From: an uncultured Lachnospiraceae bacterium
Lineage (GTDB): Bacteria; Bacillota; Clostridia; Lachnospirales; Lachnospiraceae
Length of the DNA: 64,000 nucleotides
NCBI GenBank assembly: GCA_947178145.1
Contig: CAMWXE010000007.1
Location: 1 to 64,000 of the forward strand
Direction: 5' to 3'
The notes under the pieces: generated by a model
The model's database searches: none
What the model was told of the DNA's origin: nothing
What the model saw: the letters and a program-made list of their open reading frames with translations, nothing else
Program-made: the position numbers and the translations under genes
Shown here: one piece after another, positions 35,077-43,353 of the stretch
Layout: every line of letters starts with the position of its first letter
How positions within the stretch are numbered: position 1 is the stretch's first letter

Positions 35077-35986
35077 GATTCAGAAGACATTATTGATGCA
35101 AGTGGCAGATTTGCATGAAGTACCGGCAGGCGCTTACAATATCCGTTCCAATGGAGAGTCCGCGGGAAGGCGTTCGACAGAGCATATTGAGATTGTCCCA
35201 AAGGAGGATAAGCCGGGGATAGATATCTTTATCAAGCCCGGCACGAAGAAGGAGAGCGTGCATATTCCGGTACTGATGACGCAGGCCGGACTCAAAGAAC
35301 TGGTATACAATGACTTTCATATCGGGGAGGACTGCGATGTCACGATTGTAGCCGGCTGCGGCATTCACAACAGCGGCGATAAGACGAGCGAACATAGCGG
35401 TATCCATTCCTTTTTTATCGGAAAAAACGCCAGGGTGAAATATGTGGAGAAACATTATGGCTCTGGTAAAGGCACGGGGGAGCGAGTGATGAATCCGGAG
35501 ACGATCGTAAGCATGGACGAAGACAGCTACATGGAGATGGACACTGTGCAGATACGGGGAGTGGATTCTACGGACAGGGTTACGCGGGCAAAGCTCGGAA
35601 AGGGTGCACAGCTTGTCATCAGAGAAAAGCTTATGACGCATGGAAAGCAGAAAGCCACGACAAATTTTTATGTGGATCTGGACGGGGAAGATTCCAGCAC
35701 AAATGTGATTTCCCGTTCGGTGGCAAAGGACTCGTCGGAGCAGGTATTTTATTCCCACATTAATGGAAATAACAAGTGTGCAGGCCACTCCGAGTGCGAT
35801 GCGATCATCATGGACAATGCGGTGGTGCGCGCGATACCAGAGATTACAGCAAACAATATTGACGCAAGCCTGATTCACGAGGCGGCAATCGGAAAGATTG
35901 CTGGGGAACAGCTGATTAAGCTTATGACGCTGGGGCTCACAGAGGCTCAGGCGGAGGAGCAGATCGTAAATGGATTCTTAAAATAG
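35069..35986 (+). CDS. SufB/SufD-family Fe-S scaffold
   Basis: A 305-residue protein of the SufB/SufD family with the beta-helix core (DFHIGEDCDVTIVAGCGIHN to NGNNKCAGHSECDAIIMD). A single short member combined with SufC replaces the SufBCD complex in many anaerobes. ATG 35069 follows GCGGGAGG and overlaps sufC; earlier in-frame ATGs have weaker sites. Sulfur must come from a desulfurase encoded elsewhere. Confidence 0.88.
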   Translation: MDEIQKTLLMQVADLHEVPAGAYNIRSNGESAGRRSTEHIEIVPKEDKPGIDIFIKPGTKKESVHIPVLMTQAGLKELVYNDFHIGEDCDVTIVAGCGIHNSGDKTSEHSGIHSFFIGKNARVKYVEKHYGSGKGTGERVMNPETIVSMDEDSYMEMDTVQIRGVDSTDRVTRAKLGKGAQLVIREKLMTHGKQKATTNFYVDLDGEDSSTNVISRSVAKDSSEQVFYSHINGNNKCAGHSECDAIIMDNAVVRAIPEITANNIDASLIHEAAIGKIAGEQLIKLMTLGLTEAQAEEQIVNGFLK

Positions 35987-36025
35987 TACAAATACAAAAC
36001 ACACAAAGGAAAGAGAGGTATCTTT

Positions 36026-36568
36026 ATGGAGGCAATCAAGTGTATCGAGACAAGGAGAAGTATCAGAAAGTTTAAGGCGGAGCAGGTGCCGCATGAGACC
36101 ATGCAGGAAATCGTGGCGGCAGCGTCCTTTGCTCCGTCCTGGAAAAACACACAGGTGACAAGGTATGTCGTGATCGAAAATGCCGTGATGAAGGCAAAAA
36201 TTGCGGAGGAGGCAACACTTGGATTTGAGCACAACAGTGGCATTATCAAGAACTGCGCTGCACTTGTTGTAGTCAATATGGTGCATGGCAGAAGCGGCTT
36301 TGAGAGAGACGGTTCCTACACGACATCAAAAGAAGACCGCTGGGAAGTGTTCGACGCAGGGCTTGCGACACAGACGTTTTGTCTTGCAGCGCATGACAAA
36401 GGGGTAGGTGCTGTGATTCTCGGCATCTTTGATGAAGCGAAGGTGGCTGAGATCATTGGTATTGAGGAAGGACAGAAGGTAGCAGCGCTCTTGGCTGTGG
36501 GGTATGCCGATGAGGAGCCGGCTGCACCAAAGAGAAAGAGTGTGGATGAGCTTGTGAAATTCCTGTAG
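36026..36568 (+). CDS. Nitroreductase family flavoprotein
   Basis: A 180-residue FMN-binding protein: ETRRSIRKFKAEQVPHETMQ at the N-terminus and the loop GVGAVILGIFDEAKVAEIIG near residue 128. These enzymes reduce nitro, quinone or related compounds with NAD(P)H; the physiological substrate is unknown. Start follows AAGAGAGG. It stands alone, 40 bases after the SUF pair. Confidence 0.87.
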   Translation: MEAIKCIETRRSIRKFKAEQVPHETMQEIVAAASFAPSWKNTQVTRYVVIENAVMKAKIAEEATLGFEHNSGIIKNCAALVVVNMVHGRSGFERDGSYTTSKEDRWEVFDAGLATQTFCLAAHDKGVGAVILGIFDEAKVAEIIGIEEGQKVAALLAVGYADEEPAAPKRKSVDELVKFL

Positions 36569-36643
36569 TTCGATGAGTGGAACAATTTTGCCAATCTGCT
36601 GGTACGGATTGATGCGCCAGCCAGAATCCGGGAAAGAGCAGCC

Positions 36644-36679
36644 AAAGTGCAAGGTCTGTTTCGAAAGACCTTGCACTTT
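36644..36679. terminator. Perfect 14-bp hairpin after the nitroreductase gene
   Basis: AAAGTGCAAGGTCT pairs perfectly with AGACCTTGCACTTT around an 8-base loop. No T-run follows on the plus strand (GTTCCTGT), so termination is likely but not certain. It lies in the 215-base gap before the Nudix gene. Confidence 0.5.
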
Positions 36680-36782
36680 GTTCCTGTAAACAGAAGCAGG
36701 CAGATAGACCAGCCGTAATATGTTTTTGCAGACAATGGTATTGTGACAACTGATGCGGAATTTAAAATAGGAGGAAATCGCG

Positions 36783-37319
36783 ATGACAAATAACACAGAA
36801 GAAGATGAACTGTGGGATCTTTACACAAAGGACAGAGAGAAAACGGGCAGGCTGCACAGGCGTGGGGATGAGATGAAAGACGGGGAATATCATCTCGTTG
36901 TCCATGTCTGTATCTTTAACAGCAAGAATGAGCTGCTGGTTCAGCAGAGGCAGCCTTTTAAGGCTGGATGGCCGAATATGTGGGATTTGACGGCAGCAGG
37001 TTCTGCATTGCAGGGCGAGAACAGCTGTCAGGCGGCTGAGCGGGAAGTGGCTGAAGAGATTGGATTGAAGATTGATTTGTCGGACAAGAGGGCAGATTTT
37101 ACCATAAATTTTACATATGGATTTGACGATTATTATCTGTTGGAACAGGAAGTGGACATTGCGAAGCTTCACTTGCAGGAGGAGGAAGTGCAGGCTGTAA
37201 AGTGGTGCAGTAAGGCGGAGGCGCTCGCGATGCAGGAGCAGGGCATTATGGTTCCATACTGGTTTCTGGATAAGCTGTTTGAAGTCAGGGGTATGCACGA
37301 TGCCCATGGAGAACAGTAA
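36783..37319 (+). CDS. Nudix hydrolase
   Basis: A 178-residue protein with a perfect Nudix box from G73 (GSALQGENSCQAAEREVAEE, then IGL). The N-terminal LHRRGDEMKDGEYHLVVHVC recalls the isopentenyl-diphosphate isomerase-like branch and YfcD-type Nudix proteins. Substrate unknown. Start ATG with GGAGG nearby; next gene is 9 bases downstream. Confidence 0.87.
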   Translation: MTNNTEEDELWDLYTKDREKTGRLHRRGDEMKDGEYHLVVHVCIFNSKNELLVQQRQPFKAGWPNMWDLTAAGSALQGENSCQAAEREVAEEIGLKIDLSDKRADFTINFTYGFDDYYLLEQEVDIAKLHLQEEEVQAVKWCSKAEALAMQEQGIMVPYWFLDKLFEVRGMHDAHGEQ

Positions 37320-37328
37320 GGAGATCAT

Positions 37329-38945
37329 ATGAAAAAATTAATCGCAAAGAGTATCGCTCTGGCTGTGTCAGGGATGCTGCTGGGCGGCTGTGCAGGACAA
37401 AGAGAGCAGTCTATACAGGAGTTACAGACGGAAAATGCAGTTTCGCAAAGTGCGTCTTTGGAGCAGGGAACTTCAGAAAACGCGGTTTCGGAGAAGGAAG
37501 ACTCGGAAAGCGAGTCCATGAAGAAAGAGGATATAGAAAATACGGTTTTGCAGATAGAAGATATAGAAAATGAAGTAACAGAAAGTATTGTGCCAACAAT
37601 TGTAATCACAGAGGAAAACAAGAAATGGTATACAGAGGATGGGGAACAACTTTATTATGCATCCGCAGACAGAGTTGAGGTATCGGGCGATGGTTTTGAA
37701 GCGCTGAATGCTGTACTTTCAGAGCAGTGGGGCGGACTGCGTGATAATTATGATATGGTGGAATTTCTTTGTGAAAAATATGAATCCCTGCGAGAAAGGT
37801 ATGGTTCTTTTGTCAATTTCGGCATCAACGAAGGTGCTGTCGTGTGCAGGCTTGATGACTGTGTGGCCAGTTTTTGTGGTGTGTATGACGAATATGGAGG
37901 CGGTTCGCATGGTTACTATGGCTATAATGGTGCGACCTTTGACGTGCAAAGTGGTAAGAAGCTGCAGCTTGAAGATCTCTTAAATGATGCAGAGGGCTTT
38001 TATGATAAGGCGATCAGCTATATTTTAGAAAAGCTTGAGGAGAATTATGAGAATATGCTGTATTCAGATTATGAGGAAGCAGTAGAGACAAAAACTTTTG
38101 GCGGGGAGACACCTGCATGCTGGTATCTGGATGGCACAGGAATTGTGATCCGGTATAATCTGTATTCCATTGCAACTTATGCGTCGGGTACGCAGAAGGT
38201 GACTTTGCCATATGACGAGTTTGCAGAGTATATAAAAGAAGATTATCGAAAGCCATGCAGCAGTTTGGTTGCAAGCGTGGGGGTGAATGAAGATTTTTCA
38301 GGACTGATTGGAGAAACTGGGCGGGTAATGCTTATATCATCAGTTCCTTCGAATGGACATTCGGAAGTAACAGTTGTGTCAGGAGATGCGAGGGAAACGG
38401 TCGGAAAAGTTACATTTGTTACGGAGTCTTATGTGATTAAACATGAGGATGGACGCAGTTTTTTGGTATTTTATGGTCAGTCAGATCATTGGGCAACATA
38501 TGTGTATGAGATCACTGGAGGAAATGTACGGAAATGTGACGAGCTGGATGGTGCAGAATGGAATGGTGCCTGCACAGGGACGAACAGAATCGGGCTTTCC
38601 ATGAATCTTGATGTGCTGGGAACATACACAGGAGAGATGGTGTATCAACTGACGGATGATGGAAAGCTGATACAGACAGAAGAAATTTTTGCTGTAGACA
38701 CTTCCCAAAAGCTGACATTGAGGAAAGATCTGCCAGTGACAATAGACGGAGAGGAAACGACAATTCCCGCGGGCAGCGAGATTCAGATCACTGGAACAGA
38801 CAATGCTGGCAAAGCCTGTTTTCAGATGGATGCCGATATCGGGAAGACTGGATTGATTCAGTATGTGCGTGATGCTCAAGGGAAGATTTTGATTGACGGC
38901 GTGTCAGAGACTGAGTACTTTGAAAAGGTGCCTTATTCAAGGTAA
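37329..38945 (+). CDS. Lipoprotein with DUF4163/DUF3298 (RsiV-like) region
   Basis: A 538-residue lipoprotein: signal with lipobox LLGGC (Cys 21), an acidic Ser/Glu linker to about residue 90, then a DUF4163/DUF3298 pair (GINEGAVVCRLDDCVASFCG; GGSHGYYGYNGATFDVQSGK; WYLDGTGIVIRYNLYSIATY). The last 200 residues form further beta-rich parts. Proteins of this type bind cell-wall fragments or lysozyme or are peptidoglycan-linked; no catalytic residues are seen. Start follows AAGGAG. Confidence 0.75.
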   Translation: MKKLIAKSIALAVSGMLLGGCAGQREQSIQELQTENAVSQSASLEQGTSENAVSEKEDSESESMKKEDIENTVLQIEDIENEVTESIVPTIVITEENKKWYTEDGEQLYYASADRVEVSGDGFEALNAVLSEQWGGLRDNYDMVEFLCEKYESLRERYGSFVNFGINEGAVVCRLDDCVASFCGVYDEYGGGSHGYYGYNGATFDVQSGKKLQLEDLLNDAEGFYDKAISYILEKLEENYENMLYSDYEEAVETKTFGGETPACWYLDGTGIVIRYNLYSIATYASGTQKVTLPYDEFAEYIKEDYRKPCSSLVASVGVNEDFSGLIGETGRVMLISSVPSNGHSEVTVVSGDARETVGKVTFVTESYVIKHEDGRSFLVFYGQSDHWATYVYEITGGNVRKCDELDGAEWNGACTGTNRIGLSMNLDVLGTYTGEMVYQLTDDGKLIQTEEIFAVDTSQKLTLRKDLPVTIDGEETTIPAGSEIQITGTDNAGKACFQMDADIGKTGLIQYVRDAQGKILIDGVSETEYFEKVPYSR

Positions 38946-38946
38946 T

Positions 38947-38977
38947 GGAACACGTTACAAATATGTTCCGAATTTTC
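38947..38977 (+). terminator. Possible weak terminator
   Basis: GGAACA (38947-38952) pairs with TGTTCC (38964-38969), then GAATTTTC. The stem is six pairs and the T-run short. Confidence 0.3.
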
Positions 38978-38989
38978 AATATAGACAGA

Positions 38990-39160
38990 TATTTTGCGCA
39001 ATGCCAGAGCCTGGGGAGTACGCATTCCAAACATGGAAATTATGGAGGAGTTTGAGAATGCGATGAGCGTCGGCGGCTGGGGCGGAGGTTATGCGTGTTC
39101 TAAAGGCTTCGAAAATCCCAATCCGCCCCGCCGGCTCCTGCTCCCGACTGGTCTGCATTT
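38990..39160. other. GC-rich gap with hairpin and glycine-rich frame
   Basis: Between the lipoprotein gene and the convergent methyltransferase is a GC-rich stretch unlike its neighbours. GGGGCGGA (39079-39086) pairs with TCCGCCCC (39122-39129), with further GC pairs outside a bulge. A plus-strand frame from ATG 39033 encodes a Gly-rich peptide (SVGGWGGGYACSKGF), but there is no convincing ribosome site and the frame runs into the methyltransferase on the other strand. I cannot say whether it is RNA, peptide or debris. Confidence 0.25.
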
Positions 39161-39211
39161 GCGTGAGGATAGTTCTGTTTCTTATCTGAATCGTTATTTA
39201 TGCACAGTTCC

Positions 39212-40093
39212 TTATTTCATGCCGCGAAGAACCATTGTCAATGACATACTCGTGTCCCATTGCTTGCTGCCCTTGTCATAGAGCTCGATGCGCTTGTCGT
39301 ATTTTTGGTTGACGCGTTCCCTCATTTGAATCAATTCTTCTTCGCTTACGATACCAGGGGCCGTGTGTGGAATCGAATTGACTGCGTCAATTGCTGTCTG
39401 GCGGTGGGCATTGATCATAGCATATGCCTGTTCCTTTGAAGTTCCTGGGTTATCCGGGGTAAGATTTATGGTCAGGTATTCTGTAGAAATCTGACGAAAT
39501 CCATATTTTTCCATAGCTAATGGCAGTTCACTTTCATTCATGGCATATTGTCCAACCGCGTATTTCTGGAGTGCTTCCTGGCTATAGCGATTGACTCTGT
39601 CCCATATTTCCTGCTCAAAGCTGTTTTCCTCTGCGATACAATCAGCGTCAATGCTGACGCCGCGTCTCATGGACAGAACGAGGCAGATACCGCCGGGTTT
39701 CAATACGCGCAGCTGTTCCCCGAAAAATTTTGCGGGTTCGATATGTTCCTGGACTGTGTTGGAGATGGTCACATCAAACGTGTTATCTGCAAAGGGCAGC
39801 GCTGTGGCATCAGCTTCCACAAATTGAATTTGTGGCGCCTGCTGTGCTGCAAAATCGATAAAAGAGGTATCTCTGTCTACACCGATTATGTCGGCGTTGG
39901 GATACCAGCGGGCAAGTGACTGGGTTAGTGCGCCAGGACCACAGCCTACCTCGAGCATTTTGAGATTGCGATTGGTGTCATCAATGCAGAAAGCGCTCTG
40001 GTATTTTTCTTTGTACACATCAGAAAACCTGAGCGTACGGGAAAGATACAGGGTTCCAATATTCTGAAAATAATCAGACCAGATTGTATTCAT
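39212..40093 (-). CDS. Class I SAM-dependent methyltransferase
   Basis: A 293-residue methyltransferase with motif I LEVGCGPGALTQ near residue 47, motif II DIIGVDRDTSFIDFA and ALPFADNTFDVTISNTVQEH. The His in VQEH and LRVLKPGGICLVLSM fit the UbiE-like small-molecule group. The C-terminal 100 residues are helical and not recognised. Start follows AAGGAGG. It is alone on the minus strand, next to the mobile scar. Confidence 0.83.
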   Translation of the reverse strand: MNTIWSDYFQNIGTLYLSRTLRFSDVYKEKYQSAFCIDDTNRNLKMLEVGCGPGALTQSLARWYPNADIIGVDRDTSFIDFAAQQAPQIQFVEADATALPFADNTFDVTISNTVQEHIEPAKFFGEQLRVLKPGGICLVLSMRRGVSIDADCIAEENSFEQEIWDRVNRYSQEALQKYAVGQYAMNESELPLAMEKYGFRQISTEYLTINLTPDNPGTSKEQAYAMINAHRQTAIDAVNSIPHTAPGIVSEEELIQMRERVNQKYDKRIELYDKGSKQWDTSMSLTMVLRGMK

Positions 40094-40250
40094 TTTCGAC
40101 CTCCTTATATGATTTTTTTGCTAACAGTTCCTTAAGACATTATCCCATTTATAATCCTGAATGATGCCCATGTTCATATTTTATCATAACAAACTTGGTA
40201 CCTCAATGAGCAATTATTTTTATACAATTTCTTAGTGAACTTTGCGTTCA

Positions 40251-40304
40251 GATAAAGGCTAAAGAACAGCCTTTATCTGTCCACAAAGTCTATGAGTGCG
40301 CCCC
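40251..40304 (+). other. Probable oriT (MOBQ type) of a decayed mobilisable element
   Basis: A perfect 10-bp inverted repeat, GATAAAGGCT (40251-40260) and AGCCTTTATC (40268-40277), is followed 18 bases later by GAGTGCGCCCC (40295-40305). This resembles the nic region of MOBQ plasmids such as RSF1010, where an inverted repeat is followed by a TGCGCCC core. It is 33 bases upstream of a relaxase gene of the MobA/MobL family, which is where oriT belongs. Confidence 0.6.
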
Positions 40305-40336
40305 ACTACCCTGTCGGCAGAATGTAGGTGTTTTGT

Positions 40337-41241
40337 ATGGGTAATGCCACGAAACAGGCAAGCACACGTTTTTACATAGTCAAGCGGAGCAAGGGGCAGT
40401 CGGCAGTTGAGAAAGCGTCATATATCAGCAGTAGTATTCTTGTCAGCGAATATGACGGGCAGACCTACCGCCCGAAATACCATGAGTATTTAGTCCACAC
40501 TCGAAATCACTCTCCCACCCAACGCCCCCAAAGAATATGCAGACCGAGCCACTTTATGGAACGCTGTTGAACTGTCAGAGAAAGGGCAGAAATCACAGCT
40601 TGCGAGAATGTTAAAGGCGTCACTCCCCAACGAATGGAGTTACGAAAGCAGGCAAAAGAAATGCTCATACTTGCCAAGCAGGAAGTACACAGCGCACAGT
40701 ACGCCAAGATTAAAAATGTTGCGATCAGCGTGAAGAATGAAGTCATGGAGATGATTGCGAAAGCGAGGGAACGCAAAGGCAGACTTGATTTGCCGATTGT
40801 CAGTGGAAAGCACCTAAGAAGAATATCCGACAGAACCGCAAATCCAATGCAACTGCATTGGATTCGCAGTCAGCCGACAATGCGGAGAAGTTTATCACGA
40901 CAAGGAAGATAGACAGCTTTGAGAGCCTTGCGAAATTCACAGCGAGATACGATAAGGAGCATAAAGAGAGCCTTGCAAAGTACCCCGAACTAAAGGAGCG
41001 TATGCAGAGCCTTTTACAGAACGGCGAAAAGATAACGCCGAAACAGTGGAAAGCCGAGATACAGTCCTTACAAGCCGAGTATGACAGTATCAGCAAGGAG
41101 CAGACCAAGACCGCCACGGAGTTAGCATATGCTGAGGTAGTCAGTTATAACAAGAAGAACCTTGAGAGGGAGCTTCAGAACGAGATCCGACAGCATAACA
41201 GGCAACAGAACAAAACGAAACGGAGGGAGGAAGAAATTTAA
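40337..41241 (+). pseudogene. Decayed MobA/MobL-family relaxase
   Basis: The N-terminus (TRFYIVKRSKGQSAVEKASY) is a clear MobA/MobL relaxase. After VHT near 40501 an extra base shifts the frame; the sequence goes on as EITLPPNAPKEYADRATLWN to about 40640. A large central part with the metal-binding histidines is then missing, and the C-terminal coiled region continues in two other frames (ELRKQAKEMLILAKQEV; AEKFITTRKIDSFESLAKFT), ending in EEEI at 41241. It once nicked oriT for transfer and cannot work now. Confidence 0.83.
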
Positions 41242-41288
41242 TGAAAATTTGATAGAAATATGTTTGTGATTGTGGTATTGTATTAGAA
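41226..41288 (+). repeat. Relaxase-tail and leader repeat, copy 2 (interrupted)
   Basis: This copy matches 20350-20412 (36 identical bases, then about 80 percent by eye). It contains the relaxase stop codon and is cut by the MITE-like element at 41289. The match resumes at 41480-41490 with ATACAAATCGG. Confidence 0.8.
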
Positions 41289-41474
41289 ACTATAATTGAG
41301 CAAATTCCGAAAAAAGCACAAGAAAAATTGAATTATCTTGATCTGAAGACAATATACAAACATTCATAAGAATATCTTTATGTGCATTATGCATCTTTCA
41401 CGCATATTATTTGTGCATTTCTTTATGCTATGGATAAGTATTTGGTAAACTTTTTAAATTTGCTCATTTATAGT
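41289..41474. mobile_element. MITE-like element, 186 bp
   Basis: Terminal inverted repeats of 18 bp, ACTATAATTGAGCAAATT (41289-41306) and AATTTGCTCATTTATAGT (41457-41474), differ at one position. Both sides carry TAGAA (41284-41288 and 41475-41479) as a 5-bp target duplication. No transposase is inside; a short frame from the left repeat (IEQIPKKAQEKLNYLDLK) may be a scrap of one. The paralogous leader at 20.4 kb lacks the insert, which shows the empty site. Confidence 0.8.
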
Positions 41475-41510
41475 TAGAAATACAAATCGGAGAATACAAA
41501 GGAGTGCTTT

Positions 41511-41699
41511 ATGAAATCAAGCAATAGGGCTGATGGATGGCTAACTGGAAGAATATATTTCAACAGAGAAGATAAAAGACTAATTATTAAGAGACCGCGA
41601 AGTGGGTTTGGTTATACAATGAATTGGGGAAATAAGTGGACATGGCTATTTAATATTATTTTTATAATTATTGCTGTTATATTAGTCTGCGTTCTCTAA
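41511..41699 (+). CDS. Small DUF5808-like membrane protein
   Basis: A 62-residue protein: GRIYFNREDKRLIIKRPRSG then GYTMNWGNKWTW, which fits the DUF5808 pattern, and one membrane helix (LFNIIFIIIAVILVCVL) at the end. Function unknown. Start follows AAAGGAG. It sits behind the leader repeat as the 64-residue protein does at 20.4 kb, but the two proteins are not alike. Confidence 0.65.
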   Translation: MKSSNRADGWLTGRIYFNREDKRLIIKRPRSGFGYTMNWGNKWTWLFNIIFIIIAVILVCVL

Positions 41700-41858
41700 T
41701 ACATCTTCCAATTTGTACAATCAACTGTTACTACAATCACAACGGAATAGCAATACAGCGTCAGAGCGTATAGAAAGCCAAAGAAACTTTATGGAAGATT
41801 CCGTTTCCAAAAGGCATTGTCCGATGTATAATAAAAGCAGTGAAAGAAGGTGATTTTT

Positions 41859-42677
41859 TTGAATACAACGGAGCAGACACATCAACAGGACTTAGAGCGT
41901 CTGAAATCACTCCGATATATGGACGATGATTTTATGACTGTCTGCCTTGCAGATAATTTTGAGGGTGTGGAACTGATACTACGGATTGTTTTAGGGCGCG
42001 AGGATATAAAAATCAAATCGGTCAGGACACAAGAGCCGTTGAAGAATTTGCAAGGACGTTCGGCTATTTTAGATGTTCATGCAATTGACAGCACTGATAA
42101 GGAATTTGATGTAGAAATTCAGAGGAAAGACACAGGAGCAGGAGCAAATAGAGCAAGGCATAACAGCAGCTTATTGGACGCACACATATTAAAGTCTGGT
42201 GATGATACAGAGGATATTCCCGACAGCTATGTAATTTTCATAACAGAAAATGATGTAATGAAAGGAAAACAGCCGATATATCCAGTAGAGAGATATGTCA
42301 CTATCGGGGAAAATATGGTATTGTTTGGCGATGGTTCGCATATTCTATATGTTAATGGGAAGTATAGGGGCTGCGATGAAATCGGAAAGCTAATGCACGA
42401 TTTTTCATGCACCAATCCCGACGATATGAACTATGAGGCACTTGCTAAAAAAGCACGATATTTTAAGCAGGATGAGAAAGGAGTTGCTACCATGTGTAAA
42501 ATTATGGAAGATATGAGAAATGAAGCGGCAAGGGAAGCGGCACAAAATAAGGCAAAAAGGACAGCGGTACATTTAATAAAGTTAGGTAAAATGACTTTAG
42601 AGGAAATAGCAGAAGCTACAGAATTATCCATTGATATAGTTAAAGAGTTAGAAAGCCAATCAATGCAATTAGCATAA
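41859..42677 (+). CDS. Rpn-type PD-(D/E)XK nuclease / putative transposase
   Basis: About 272 residues of the Rpn/PDDEXK_2 family: MDDDFMTVCLADNFEGVELI near the start, the nuclease core SAILDVHAIDSTDKEFDVEI followed by QRKD, and a C-terminal helical tail with an HTH-like MTLEEIAEATELSIDIVKEL. Rpn proteins are DNA nucleases linked to recombination and phage defence. TTG 41859 has GAAGG eight bases upstream; GTG 41850 is also in frame. It lies within mobile debris. Confidence 0.8.
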   Translation: MNTTEQTHQQDLERLKSLRYMDDDFMTVCLADNFEGVELILRIVLGREDIKIKSVRTQEPLKNLQGRSAILDVHAIDSTDKEFDVEIQRKDTGAGANRARHNSSLLDAHILKSGDDTEDIPDSYVIFITENDVMKGKQPIYPVERYVTIGENMVLFGDGSHILYVNGKYRGCDEIGKLMHDFSCTNPDDMNYEALAKKARYFKQDEKGVATMCKIMEDMRNEAAREAAQNKAKRTAVHLIKLGKMTLEEIAEATELSIDIVKELESQSMQLA

Positions 42678-42774
42678 TCAGAGATACAATTTAATATCAA
42701 TAAAACAGCGTAAAGGTGCATGGAACAGTAAATTGTAAACCATATGCGTCTTTTTTGCGCCCAAAAGGAGGAAC

Positions 42775-42975
42775 ATGCGCGACAACAATCAGACCAACAC
42801 TACAGGGCGATTAACGCCCTGTTTGCAGAAGAAGATTGATAAGACAACCTACTTAGTCGAGGTGCATTTTTCTGATACGAGTACCCAAAGCGTAGAGGAC
42901 AAGTTAAAGCGTGTTATTCTCCATGACTTAGAGCATGGGAAACAGGAAAGACCAAGAAAAAGTGATGAAAAATGA
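42775..42975 (+). CDS. TnpW-like transposon protein
   Basis: A 66-residue basic protein (GRLTPCLQKKIDKTTYLVEV, DKLKRVILHDLEHG) resembling TnpW of Tn4451-type elements, a small protein of unknown role usually near the TnpX recombinase. No TnpX is present here, so it is left over from a lost element. Start follows AAAAGGAGG. Confidence 0.65.
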   Translation: MRDNNQTNTTGRLTPCLQKKIDKTTYLVEVHFSDTSTQSVEDKLKRVILHDLEHGKQERPRKSDEK

Positions 42976-43063
42976 TGAATATGTTCTTGACAAGTAGCAA
43001 CAGGAGATTTCACCTGATGTAACCCATGCATGCTGTTTGACCAGCAGAAAGAGATAGTTATTG

Positions 43064-43098
43064 AGCCCTGCAGGATGAAAGATATCGCAGGGCTTTTT
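43064..43098 (+). terminator. Rho-independent terminator
   Basis: AGCCCTGC (43064-43071) pairs with GCAGGGCT (43087-43094), followed by TTTTT. It closes the mobile scar before the sugar locus. Confidence 0.8.
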
Positions 43099-43235
43099 GT
43101 GATGGGAATTATAGCCGCAGTTGAATACTTTTATCATAGTTAAAATCTCACTTTTTTGATTTGTATTTTTGTTCAGAATTAGGGATGGGGAATTCTGTCA
43201 TGAGGAGCTGCTAATAAAAGCAGAAAACATCAGTT

Positions 43236-43254
43236 AATGACATTATAGGTCATT
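43236..43254. promoter_or_regulatory. Palindrome upstream of the GH88 gene
   Basis: AATGAC and GTCATT flank a 7-base centre, 100 bases before the GH88 start. TATAAT at about 43298 could be its -10 box, without a good -35. The remainder of 42976-43353 shows only the terminator at 43064. A regulator site is plausible, but nothing identifies the regulator. Confidence 0.3.
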
Positions 43255-43353
43255 GCCAGTGGGCAGTCAAATATTTTATAGTATATGACAAAGTTTTTAT
43301 AATCATTAATCAGCTGCACGCGAATCGTGAAGCAAAGAAGAGGAGGATAAGAT

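Noticed and set aside
20350-41288. The two leader repeats as ends of one 21-kb element
   Set aside because: The interval holds spoIIIA, suf and other stable genes, and each repeat begins inside a relaxase tail. Separate insertions of related elements explain it better.
42227-42415. Short minus-strand frame within the Rpn-type gene
   Set aside because: Shadow of the plus-strand gene; no start signal.
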